Assembly (NCBI RefSeq): GCF_031456545.1
Contig: NZ_JAVDUV010000002.1
Location: 744,001-808,000 of the forward strand
Direction: 5' to 3'
DNA length: 64,000 bases
Source: Agromyces sp. 3263
GTDB taxonomy: Bacteria; Actinomycetota; Actinomycetes; Actinomycetales; Microbacteriaceae
Position 1 is the first letter of the stretch; every line of letters starts with the position of its first letter. Made by a program: the position numbers and the translations under genes. A model generated the notes under the pieces. That model worked only from the letters and a program-made list of their open reading frames with translations. It was not told the DNA's origin and did no database searches. This document shows, in pieces, positions 57,427 through 64,000 of this stretch.

Positions 57427-58640
57427 CGCGTCGGTCCCACTTCCTGCTCGTCGTCTCCCTCGCGCGGACCGCCCGGGGCACGCAGCCCCAGCCGCTCGGC
57501 GAGCGTCAGCTGGTCGGATGCCGCGGCGCCGGCCTTCGGCGCAGCCGCGTCGTCGTCCGCCTCGGCCTGCGGCGCGTCGCCGTCGGCGGGCAGGCGCGGA
57601 ATGACACCGGTGGCGGCCGCCGTGATGGCCGCCGCGGCGTCCGTCACCTCGTCGCGCTCTTCGGGCTCGACGTAGAGGGGCTGCTTCTCGTCCATGACCT
57701 TCTTGCCCACCTTGGGGGCGGCGCCCGGCGTCTTCGCGGGCTTCGTGCGCGCGGGCTTCGCCTTGGCCTCGCCCGCCGCGACGGCCACGGCCGCGGCGGT
57801 GGTGGCGGTGCCGGCGGTCACCGGGGCGGCGGGCACGGATGCCGTGTCGGCGGCCGCACCCGGCGCGACGACCTCGGCATCAGCGGCGTCAGGCTCGGTC
57901 TCGGCCTCGGCATCGGCCTCCGCGTCGCCGGCGAACGCGTCCGCTGCGTCGCCGAGGGCCGCGCCGTACCCGGCGCCGCGCTCGTCGCGCACGATGTCGC
58001 CCGCGGAGAGCTCGATCACCCGGCGCTGCATCTGGTCGACGATGCCGGCCTCGTGCGTGGCCATGACCACGGTGGTGCCGCTCGCGTTGATGCGTTCGAG
58101 CAGGGTCATGATGCCCGCGCTCGTCACCGGGTCGAGGTTGCCGGTGGGCTCGTCGGCGAGGAGGATCTGCGGCTTGTTCACGATGGCCCTGGCGATCGCG
58201 ACCCGCTGCTGCTCGCCACCCGACAACTCGTGCGGCATCCGCTTGCCCTTGCCGTCGAGCCCGACGAGCTTCAGCGTCTCGGGCACGGCCGACTGGATGA
58301 ATCCGCGCGACTTGCCGATGACGCGGAGCGTGAACGCGACGTTCTCGTAGACGTTCTTGTTGGGCAGCAGCCGGAAGTCCTGGAAGACCACGCCGAGATC
58401 ACGGCGGAAGTAGGGGACCTTGCGGCTGGAGATGCGCCCGAGGTCCTGCCCGAGCACGTGGATCCTGCCCTTCGAGGGCTTCTCCTCCTTGAGGATCAGC
58501 CGCAGGAAGCTCGACTTGCCGGAGCCGGAGGCGCCGACGAGGAACACGAACTCACCCCGCAGGATCTCCACCCCGATGTCGTTCAGGGCGGGTCGTGCCT
58601 GACCCGGGTAGGTCTTGGTGACGGAGTCGAATCGGATCAT
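57423..58640 (-). CDS. ftsE: FtsE ATPase with long Ala-rich C-terminal extension
   Basis: A 405-residue protein. Residues 1 to about 225 are the FtsE ABC ATPase: Walker [10 protein letters not shown] (about residues 36-44), Q-loop [11 protein letters not shown], signature [14 protein letters not shown], Walker [14 protein letters not shown]-loop VVMATHEAG. The remaining 180 residues are low-complexity Ala, Asp, Pro and Lys (disordered), ending near [14 protein letters not shown], a feature that varies among relatives. ATG 58640 ([13 protein letters not shown]) is at the conserved start. It drives FtsX at division sites. Confidence 0.95.
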   Translation of the reverse strand: MIRFDSVTKTYPGQARPALNDIGVEILRGEFVFLVGASGSGKSSFLRLILKEEKPSKGRIHVLGQDLGRISSRKVPYFRRDLGVVFQDFRLLPNKNVYENVAFTLRVIGKSRGFIQSAVPETLKLVGLDGKGKRMPHELSGGEQQRVAIARAIVNKPQILLADEPTGNLDPVTSAGIMTLLERINASGTTVVMATHEAGIVDQMQRRVIELSAGDIVRDERGAGYGAALGDAADAFAGDAEADAEAETEPDAADAEVVAPGAAADTASVPAAPVTAGTATTAAAVAVAAGEAKAKPARTKPAKTPGAAPKVGKKVMDEKQPLYVEPEERDEVTDAAAAITAAATGVIPRLPADGDAPQAEADDDAAAPKAGAAASDQLTLAERLGLRAPGGPREGDDEQEVGPTR

Positions 58641-58822
58641 CGCGTTAGAGCCTAGGCAGGCCGCCCTCGATCGCGACCACGACTCGCCCAACTCTCAGGG
58701 AGCGGGCCGCGCGTGCCTATGTCCGCCGGTCGCAGTGCGTGCGAACCGCGGCGCGCACGTGGCGGATCGGCCGCCACCTGCCTAGGTTGGAGGGAGCAAC
58801 CGACGGCGCCCCGGGAGGCGAC

Positions 58823-59572
58823 ATGACCGTTCCGCTCATCGGCATCGTCGCGGATCGCAAGTCCGCGAGCTATGGGGCCTGGGTCGACATCCCGACCGAC
58901 GCGATCTCGCACACGTACACGGCCGCCATCCAGGAGGCCGGCGGCGCTCCGCTGCTCTTCCCCAGCCTCGACGTGCACCTCGACGACCCCGAGCGGCTCG
59001 TCGACCTCATCGACGGCCTGTTCCTGCCCGGCGGGCGCGACCTCGACGCCGAGCTCTACGGCAGCGAGGCGCATCCCTCGAACGACCCGCCGCTGCGCGT
59101 GCGCGACGAGCTCGAGATCGCGCTCACGCTCCTCGCGCGCGAGCGGGGGCTGCCGGTGCTCGGCGCGTGCCGCGGGATGCAGCTCATCAACGTGGCGCTC
59201 GGCGGAACGCTCGAGCAGCACCTCGGCGACCGCGTCGACCTCACGCCGCACCGCGACGTGTACGGCACCCACACCTCGCATCCGGTGACCATCGCGCAGG
59301 GCACGCTGCTCGCCGAGATCACCCACGAGCGCGAGTTCGACATCTCCTCGCACCACCACCAGGGCGTCGACCGGCTCGGTGAAGGACTCGTCGTCGCGGC
59401 GACGGCGCCCGACGGGGTGATCGAGGCCATCGAGTCCGTCGACGGCGCCTTCTGCCTCGGCGTGCAGTGGCATCCCGAGGAGCGGCTCGACCCCGAGGGC
59501 ATCGCGTTGATCCAGGCGTTCATCGCCGCGGCGCGCACGCGGGCACGGGCGAAGTTCGCGGTGCGCTCCTAG
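58823..59572 (+). CDS. Class I amidotransferase-like gamma-glutamyl hydrolase (PuuD type)
   Basis: A 249-residue protein of the peptidase C26 family. The nucleophile elbow is VLGACRGMQLINVALGG (Cys about residue 115), and QWHPEE (about 215-220) supplies the His and Glu of the triad. It begins PLIGIVADRKSASYGAW. Such enzymes cleave gamma-glutamyl amides, as in putrescine or ethanolamine use. It is inserted in opposite direction between ftsE and prfB. ATG 58823 (MTVPLIG) has GGGAGG upstream. Confidence 0.9.
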   Translation: MTVPLIGIVADRKSASYGAWVDIPTDAISHTYTAAIQEAGGAPLLFPSLDVHLDDPERLVDLIDGLFLPGGRDLDAELYGSEAHPSNDPPLRVRDELEIALTLLARERGLPVLGACRGMQLINVALGGTLEQHLGDRVDLTPHRDVYGTHTSHPVTIAQGTLLAEITHEREFDISSHHHQGVDRLGEGLVVAATAPDGVIEAIESVDGAFCLGVQWHPEERLDPEGIALIQAFIAAARTRARAKFAVRS

Positions 59573-59618
59573 CGTCCGACCGGAGCAGGCGCCGGACGCG
59601 CGCAGGCGGCAGCCCGAG

Positions 59619-60728
59619 TCAGTCGTCGGCGGGACGCTTGCGCCACTTGATGCCGGCGGCGATGAACCCGTCGAGGTCGCCGTCGAACACCTTCGAGGGG
59701 TTGCCCTCCTCGTAGTCGGTGCGGAGGTCCTTCACCATCTGGTACGGCGCGAGCACGTAGGAGCGCATCTGGTCGCCCCAGCTCGCGGTGATGTTGCCCG
59801 CGAGCTCCTTCTTCTGCGCCGCCTCCTGCTCCTTCTGGATGAGCAGCAGTCGCGACTGGAGCACGCGCATGGCGGCGGCCCGGTTCTGGATCTGCGACTT
59901 CTCGTTCTGCATCGACACGACCACGCCGGTGGGGAGGTGGGTGATGCGCACGGCGGAGTCGGTGGTGTTGACCGACTGGCCGCCGGGGCCGCTCGACCGG
60001 AAGACGTCGACACGGATGTCGTTCTCGGGGATCTCGACCTCCTGCGCCTCCTCCATGAGCGGGATGACCTCGACGGCCGCGAAGCTCGTCTGGCGCTTGC
60101 CCGCCGCACCGAAGGGGCTCATGCGCACGAGGCGGTGCGTGCCTGCCTCGACGCTCAGCGTGCCGAAGGCGTAGGGGGCGTCGATCTCGAAGGTGGCCGA
60201 CTTGATGCCGGCCTCCTCGGCGTAGCTCGTGTCCATGACGGTGGCCGAGTAGTTGTGCTTCTCTGCCCAGCGCAGGTACATGCGCATGAGCATCTCGGCG
60301 AAGTCGGCCGCGTCGACGCCGCCGGCGCCGGCGCGGATCGTGACGACGGCCGGGCGGTCGTCCCACTCGCCGTCGAGGAGGATCTGCACCTCGAGATCGC
60401 CGATCGTCTTCTGCAGTGACGCGAGCTCGGTGCGCGCCTCGGCCGCGGTCTCCTCGTCGCCGGCCTCCTGGGCCATCTCGACGAGCACCTCGAGGTCGTC
60501 GAGGCGGGAGTCGATGCTCTTCACCCTGGCCAGCTCGGACTGCCGGTGGCTCAGTGCGCTCGTCACCTTCTGGGCCTTCTCGGTGTCGTCCCAGAGGTCG
60601 GGGGCGCCGGCCTGCTCGGAGAGCCGGGCGATCTCGGCCTCGAGGGCGTCGACGTCGACGACGGCGCGGATGTCGCGGAAGGTGGAGCGCAGCGCGGCGA
60701 TCTCCTGCGTGAGGTCTAGATCCAACAT
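59619..60728 (-). CDS. prfB: Peptide chain release factor 2
   Basis: A 369-residue release factor that ends translation at UGA and UAA. The tripeptide SPF lies in [15 protein letters not shown] (about residue 210), and the GGQ motif is in [16 protein letters not shown] (about 245-255). The N-terminal helical domain is complete. Unlike many RF2 genes there is no internal TGA and no programmed frameshift site; the frame runs unbroken from ATG 60728. It heads the prfB-ftsE-ftsX-smpB set typical of actinobacteria. Confidence 0.97.
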   Translation of the reverse strand: MLDLDLTQEIAALRSTFRDIRAVVDVDALEAEIARLSEQAGAPDLWDDTEKAQKVTSALSHRQSELARVKSIDSRLDDLEVLVEMAQEAGDEETAAEARTELASLQKTIGDLEVQILLDGEWDDRPAVVTIRAGAGGVDAADFAEMLMRMYLRWAEKHNYSATVMDTSYAEEAGIKSATFEIDAPYAFGTLSVEAGTHRLVRMSPFGAAGKRQTSFAAVEVIPLMEEAQEVEIPENDIRVDVFRSSGPGGQSVNTTDSAVRITHLPTGVVVSMQNEKSQIQNRAAAMRVLQSRLLLIQKEQEAAQKKELAGNITASWGDQMRSYVLAPYQMVKDLRTDYEEGNPSKVFDGDLDGFIAAGIKWRKRPADD

Positions 60729-60816
60729 GGCCTCCCCAGCCTAGTCGCGCGGGCGTACACTGCGGTGCAGCGGCGGCCTGCGGTGGCTCGCGGAGCCGTC
60801 GGCGAAGGGGGCGTCC

Positions 60817-61317
60817 ATGTCGGGTCACGCGTATCTCTCGTTCTTCGCGGATGCCCCGGGCGAGTCGCCGGCGGTCGGCCACGAGGACTGGATCGAGTTG
60901 CTGTCGTGGACGTGGGGCGTGACCTCCGACCTCGGCGCGTGGGGTCAGGGCGGCGGCCATGGCGGAGGCGGCGGCGCGGGACGCCCGTCACCCACGGCGC
61001 TCACCTGGGAGCACGCGTTCGACGCGGCATCCACGAGGCTGCTCGGGTTCGTGGCATCCGGCCGGCACGTTCCCAAGGCCGAGCTGCACGTGACCCGCGG
61101 CGGTCGTGACGCGTGGCTCGTCGTGAAGATGCAGGACCTCGTGATCACCTCGGTGGTCACCGCCGGCTCGTCGGAGGGCGACGTCGAGCAGACCGTCGGC
61201 ATGGAGTTCGGGTCGGTGCGGTTCGAGTACCGCAGGCAGCAGCCAGACGGCTCGATGGGCTCGCCGGCGACGGTCGACTGGGATATCCGCCGGGGCACCG
61301 TCTCGACCACGCCCTAG
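60817..61317 (+). CDS. Hcp-family (type VI secretion tube-like) protein, isolated
   Basis: A 166-residue protein. AYLSFFADAPGESPAVGHEDWIELLSWTWGVT at the start, a Gly/His-rich loop, then LTWEHAFDAASTRLLGFVASGRHVPKAELHVTRGG and GMEFGSVRFEYRRQ match the Hcp1/VI-effector fold (beta barrel forming hexameric rings). No VgrG, sheath, TssB/C or baseplate gene is near, and a Gram-positive cell has no type VI machine. It may be a stand-alone Hcp-like protein of unknown role, as seen in some actinobacteria. ATG 60817 lies after GGGGGC. Confidence 0.8.
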   Translation: MSGHAYLSFFADAPGESPAVGHEDWIELLSWTWGVTSDLGAWGQGGGHGGGGGAGRPSPTALTWEHAFDAASTRLLGFVASGRHVPKAELHVTRGGRDAWLVVKMQDLVITSVVTAGSSEGDVEQTVGMEFGSVRFEYRRQQPDGSMGSPATVDWDIRRGTVSTTP

Positions 61318-61401
61318 CCCGGCGCGGCCGACCCGGTCGCCGAACGCCGGCACCGAGTGGCCGCTGGGAGCGGCGCTGCGAGCGGGTGTAGCGTCGAAGC
61401 G

Positions 61402-62703
61402 ATGACCGTCTCGACGCCCCAGTTCTCGTGGCGCTCGATCATCCTGCCGGCCTACCTGCCGACGCTGCTCTTCTCCATCGGCGAGGGCGCGATCATCCCG
61501 GTGATCCCCGTGGTCGCGACCGAACGCGGCGCGTCGCTCGCCCTGGCCGGCCTGGTCGCGGCCATGGTCATGGTCGGCGAGCTCGTCGGCGACCTGCCGT
61601 CGGGCTGGCTCGTCGCCCGCATCGGCGAGCGCAACGCGATGATCGGCGCCGCGATGCTGGCGGTGATCGGCGTGCTCGTCGCCCTGGTCTCCCCCACCGT
61701 GCTCGCCCTGGGCGTCGGCATGTTCCTGCTGGGGCTCGCGACCGCGGTGTTCGGACTGGCGCGGCACGCCTTCCTCACGAGCTACGTGCCCGAGGCGACG
61801 CGTGCGCGGGCCCTGTCCACCCTGGCGGGCGTCTTCCGCGGCGGGTGGGCCCTCGGCCCGTTCGTGGCCGCCGCGCTCATCGCGTGGACGGGCTCGTCGG
61901 AGGTGGTGTTCTGGGTGCTCGTCGCGGCCTGCTTCGCGGTCGTCGTCGTGCTGCTCGTGCTGCCCGACCCGGAGCGGGTGTTCGGCGCCGCGCAGCTCGT
62001 GCGCGAGGCATCCGTCGCCGCATCGGGCGCGATCACCGGCGGGGTGCGCACGATCGGCGAGGCCGAAGCGGACGCCGCGTCGCACGGCGTGTTCCGCGCG
62101 ATCGCGACCCACCGTGCGGTGCTGCTGCGCATCGGGAGCGGCGTGGGCCTGCTCGCGGCCGTGCGTGCCAGCCGCACCGTGATCGTGCCGCTGTGGGCCG
62201 TGTCGATCGGGATGCCGCCCGAGGCCGCCGCGATCGTGATCGGCGTCTCGGCGACCATCGACTTCGCGCTGTTCTACGTGAGCGGCCAGGTGATGGACCG
62301 GTTCGGGCGCCTCTGGAGCGCCATCCCCGGCCTCGTCGGACTCGGCGTGGGGCAGCTCGTGCTCGCCTTCACGCACGACCTGCCGAACGCCGTCGCGTGG
62401 TTCACCGGCGTCGCTGTGCTGCTCGGCGTGGCGAACGGCCTCTCGAGCGGGGTGATCCTCACGCTCGGCGCCGACCTCGCGCCCAGGGCCAACCCGGCGC
62501 CGTTCCTCGGCGCGTTCCGCACGATCGCCGACGCGGGCCAGGCCGCGGCGCCGCTCGTGCTCGCGGCCGTCACCTCGGCGGCGTCCATCATGGCGGCGAG
62601 CGCGACCATGGGCGTGCTCGGTCTCGTGGGCGCGGCCGTGCTGTGGCGGTACGTGCCGCGCTACGTGCCGCGGCGGCCGCGGCCCCGCCCCCGCCGCGAC
62701 TGA
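61402..62703 (+). CDS. MFS transporter
   Basis: A 433-residue membrane protein with about 12 hydrophobic segments. MVMVGELVGDLPSGWLVARIGERNAMIGAAML holds motif A (G-x-x-x-x-R-x-G-x-R-like after TM2), and VMDRFGRLWSAIPGL is its second-half counterpart. A polar Arg-rich C-terminus follows (RRPRPRPRRD). Substrate unknown. ATG 61402 is preferred over an upstream in-frame Met because of the hydrophobic layout. Confidence 0.9.
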   Translation: MTVSTPQFSWRSIILPAYLPTLLFSIGEGAIIPVIPVVATERGASLALAGLVAAMVMVGELVGDLPSGWLVARIGERNAMIGAAMLAVIGVLVALVSPTVLALGVGMFLLGLATAVFGLARHAFLTSYVPEATRARALSTLAGVFRGGWALGPFVAAALIAWTGSSEVVFWVLVAACFAVVVVLLVLPDPERVFGAAQLVREASVAASGAITGGVRTIGEAEADAASHGVFRAIATHRAVLLRIGSGVGLLAAVRASRTVIVPLWAVSIGMPPEAAAIVIGVSATIDFALFYVSGQVMDRFGRLWSAIPGLVGLGVGQLVLAFTHDLPNAVAWFTGVAVLLGVANGLSSGVILTLGADLAPRANPAPFLGAFRTIADAGQAAAPLVLAAVTSAASIMAASATMGVLGLVGAAVLWRYVPRYVPRRPRPRPRRD

Positions 62704-62721
62704 ACGGCGCCGGGCCCGACG

Positions 62722-63702
62722 TCAGCCGAGCGCGTCGAGTGCGGTCTCGGCAGCCTCGACATCGTCGCGCGCGCGGTCGGCGGCGGTGGCGGCCTTGGCG
62801 CGTGCCCGCTCGGCCTCGCGTTCGCCGCGCTCCGCGTCGGCGATCTCCGAGCGGAGCTCCTTCAAGCGCGTCTCGAGGTCGTGGCGCTCGTCGCGCAGCT
62901 CGTCGGCGTGCCACTCGGCGGCGTGCAGCAGGTCCTGCGCCTCATCGAGCTCGCGTTGCGCCTGCTCCGCCCGGTCGCGCGCCTCCTGCACGTCGGCCTC
63001 GGCGCGCTCGCGTTCGGCGGCACGCGCGGCGTCGACGCGTCGCCGTTCCGCCTCGGCCTCGCGCTCGGCCGCGGCATCCGAGTCACCGGCGCCCTGCTTC
63101 GATGTCCGCTTCGAGGCGGTCGCGCCCGAGCGCTCGGCCGTAACCTCGCCGCCCGAACGCGTCGTGCGGCGCTTCGGCGGTCGCCGGGCGGATGCCTCGC
63201 CGGCGACGGCCCCGTCGAGGTCGACGTCCTCGAAGCCCACCGCCTGGATGCCACGCACCAGCCGGCCGGTCGCGAGCGCCTCCCCCGCTCGCTCGTCGAC
63301 CGTGGCGGCGATGAGCGACTGCTCCACCTCGTCGAGCACCGCCCGCGAGGGCGGGCGGCCGGCGTCATCCGCGATCCTCGTCGCCTCGTGCAGCAGGCCC
63401 GACACGAGCTTGCGGCGCTCGGAGCCGATGCCGGTGAGCGCCCGGCCGTCACCCGCCGACTGCGCCTCGCGCAGGTCCTGGCCGAGGTCGAGCAGCTCGT
63501 CAATGCCGTCGGGCTGCTCGCGCACCAGCCGGTTCACGATCCACGCCGCCGGCGATGGCTTGCGCAGCTCGCCGATGCGTTGCGCGAGCTCGCGGTCGTC
63601 GGCCCTGACGGCCTTGGCACGGGCGTTGCGCGCCGACGTGAACTCCTCGGGCACGAGCCCGTACAGCTCGTCGGCCTCGGTGGTGAGCGCGTCGATCGGC
63701 AT
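62722..63702 (-). CDS. Coiled-coil protein, unknown
   Basis: A 326-residue soluble protein. The N-terminal half (residues 1-160) is a compact domain beginning MPIDALTTEADELYGLVPEEFTSARN, with KPSPAAWIVNRLVRE. From about residue 175 a basic, disordered linker leads to a long charged helix (about 215-326) rich in Ala, Arg and Glu with heptad patterning (RAEQAQRELDEAQDLLHAA), a strong coiled coil. From memory this type of protein is seen in other actinobacteria without function. ATG 63702 chosen by the conserved start; it follows the next membrane gene closely. Confidence 0.75.
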   Translation of the reverse strand: MPIDALTTEADELYGLVPEEFTSARNARAKAVRADDRELAQRIGELRKPSPAAWIVNRLVREQPDGIDELLDLGQDLREAQSAGDGRALTGIGSERRKLVSGLLHEATRIADDAGRPPSRAVLDEVEQSLIAATVDERAGEALATGRLVRGIQAVGFEDVDLDGAVAGEASARRPPKRRTTRSGGEVTAERSGATASKRTSKQGAGDSDAAAEREAEAERRRVDAARAAERERAEADVQEARDRAEQAQRELDEAQDLLHAAEWHADELRDERHDLETRLKELRSEIADAERGEREAERARAKAATAADRARDDVEAAETALDALG

Positions 63703-63707
63703 GGGCG

Positions 63708-63995
63708 TCAACCGAGCATCGTGAAGCTCACGAGCAGCACGGCCTGGCTGAGGAACACGAACGCGCCGATGATGATCGCCGCGAGCGACACCCACGACGG
63801 GCCGGTGGCCGGATCGCGCTTGAACTGGCGGCGGCCCATCACGCCGAGGACGATGCCGCCGGCCGCGGCGACGAGTGCCGGCACGGCCGGCAGCAGGAAC
63901 GACCCCGCCGAGAGCACGACGCCGATGATCGCGTACAGCGAGGTGCGCCGCCGGGCGACGCCACTGCCGTCCGTGCCGGGGGCTCCTGAGCTCAT
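63708..63995 (-). CDS. Small DUF4190-like membrane protein
   Basis: A 95-residue protein with a polar Ser/Gly-rich start, then two to three hydrophobic segments (about 20-37, 40-54 and 69-93) with GGIVLGVMGRRQFKRDPATG between them, a DUF4190-like arrangement. It lies 5 bp before the coiled-coil gene, so the two are probably co-expressed. Function unknown. Confidence 0.7.
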   Translation of the reverse strand: MSSGAPGTDGSGVARRRTSLYAIIGVVLSAGSFLLPAVPALVAAAGGIVLGVMGRRQFKRDPATGPSWVSLAAIIIGAFVFLSQAVLLVSFTMLG

Positions 63996-64000
63996 CGGCC

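Noticed and set aside
59619..60728. Programmed +1 frameshift in prfB
   Set aside because: The frame is unbroken from ATG to stop and there is no early in-frame TGA after a CTT codon.
60817..62703. A type VI secretion locus around the Hcp-like gene
   Set aside because: Neighbours are release factor 2 and an MFS transporter; no other type VI component is present.

Overview
The window is a 64 kb stretch of high-GC (about 70 percent) actinobacterial chromosome. Gene content and protein flavour point to the family Microbacteriaceae, perhaps close to Agromyces: a DUF7882-type small protein, a DUF6458 membrane protein, the PP2C/FHA pair, the leuB-ilvE and ilvDBNC layout, and FtsE with a long Ala-rich tail. 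No phage, insertion sequence, CRISPR array or rRNA operon was seen. Nearly all of it reads as a compact, vertically inherited chromosome.

Layout. 1-2.9 kb: an FHA-type protein (cut by the edge), a PP2C phosphatase, TerC behind a yybP-ykoY (manganese) riboswitch, and tRNA-Glu. 3-8 kb: lipid kinase, metallo-hydrolase, class A penicillin-binding protein and a class II glutamine amidotransferase. 8.4-14.8 kb: the most unusual part. Two glycosyltransferases on the plus strand (one fused to HEAT-like repeats) face a minus-strand set of a DUF7882 protein, a 26-residue peptide gene, a DUF1704/QEGLA metallopeptidase and a GshB/RimK-like ATP-grasp ligase. 15-18.9 kb: tRNA-Gln, gltX, and a LysR/class V aminotransferase divergon. 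18.9-36 kb: amino-acid biosynthesis (leuB-ilvE, serA, ilvD-ilvB-ilvN-ilvC) mixed with a TetR-controlled exporter, cutC and a secreted nucleotidase. 35.8-43.5 kb: an OtsA-OtsB fusion and a five-gene biotin uptake operon (bioY, acyl ligase, thiolase, bioM, bioN). 43.5-54 kb: a lipoprotein serine hydrolase, nuclease, orphan PIN protein, regulators, tRNA-Lys, azlCD, an inositol-phosphatase family enzyme, an LLM oxidoreductase and a DinB polymerase. 53.8-64 kb: tmRNA, smpB, ftsX, ftsE and prfB, then an isolated Hcp-family protein, an MFS transporter and two small uncharacterised genes.

How genes work together. ilvDBNC, ilvE and leuB cover most of valine, isoleucine and leucine synthesis, and serA starts serine synthesis. 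tmRNA and SmpB form the ribosome-rescue pair, next to release factor 2 and the FtsEX division complex. BioY with BioM and BioN forms an ECF biotin importer; the ligase and thiolase inside that operon mirror the BirA-controlled yhfUTS set of Bacillus subtilis. The peptide-peptidase-ligase operon facing two glycosyltransferases is the best candidate for an undescribed peptide-modification system, but that function is inferred from context only.

The heptamer GGATGCC/GGCATCC is strongly over-represented throughout, at roughly 80-90 copies counted by eye. The last 300 bp of ilvD have clearly foreign codon usage.
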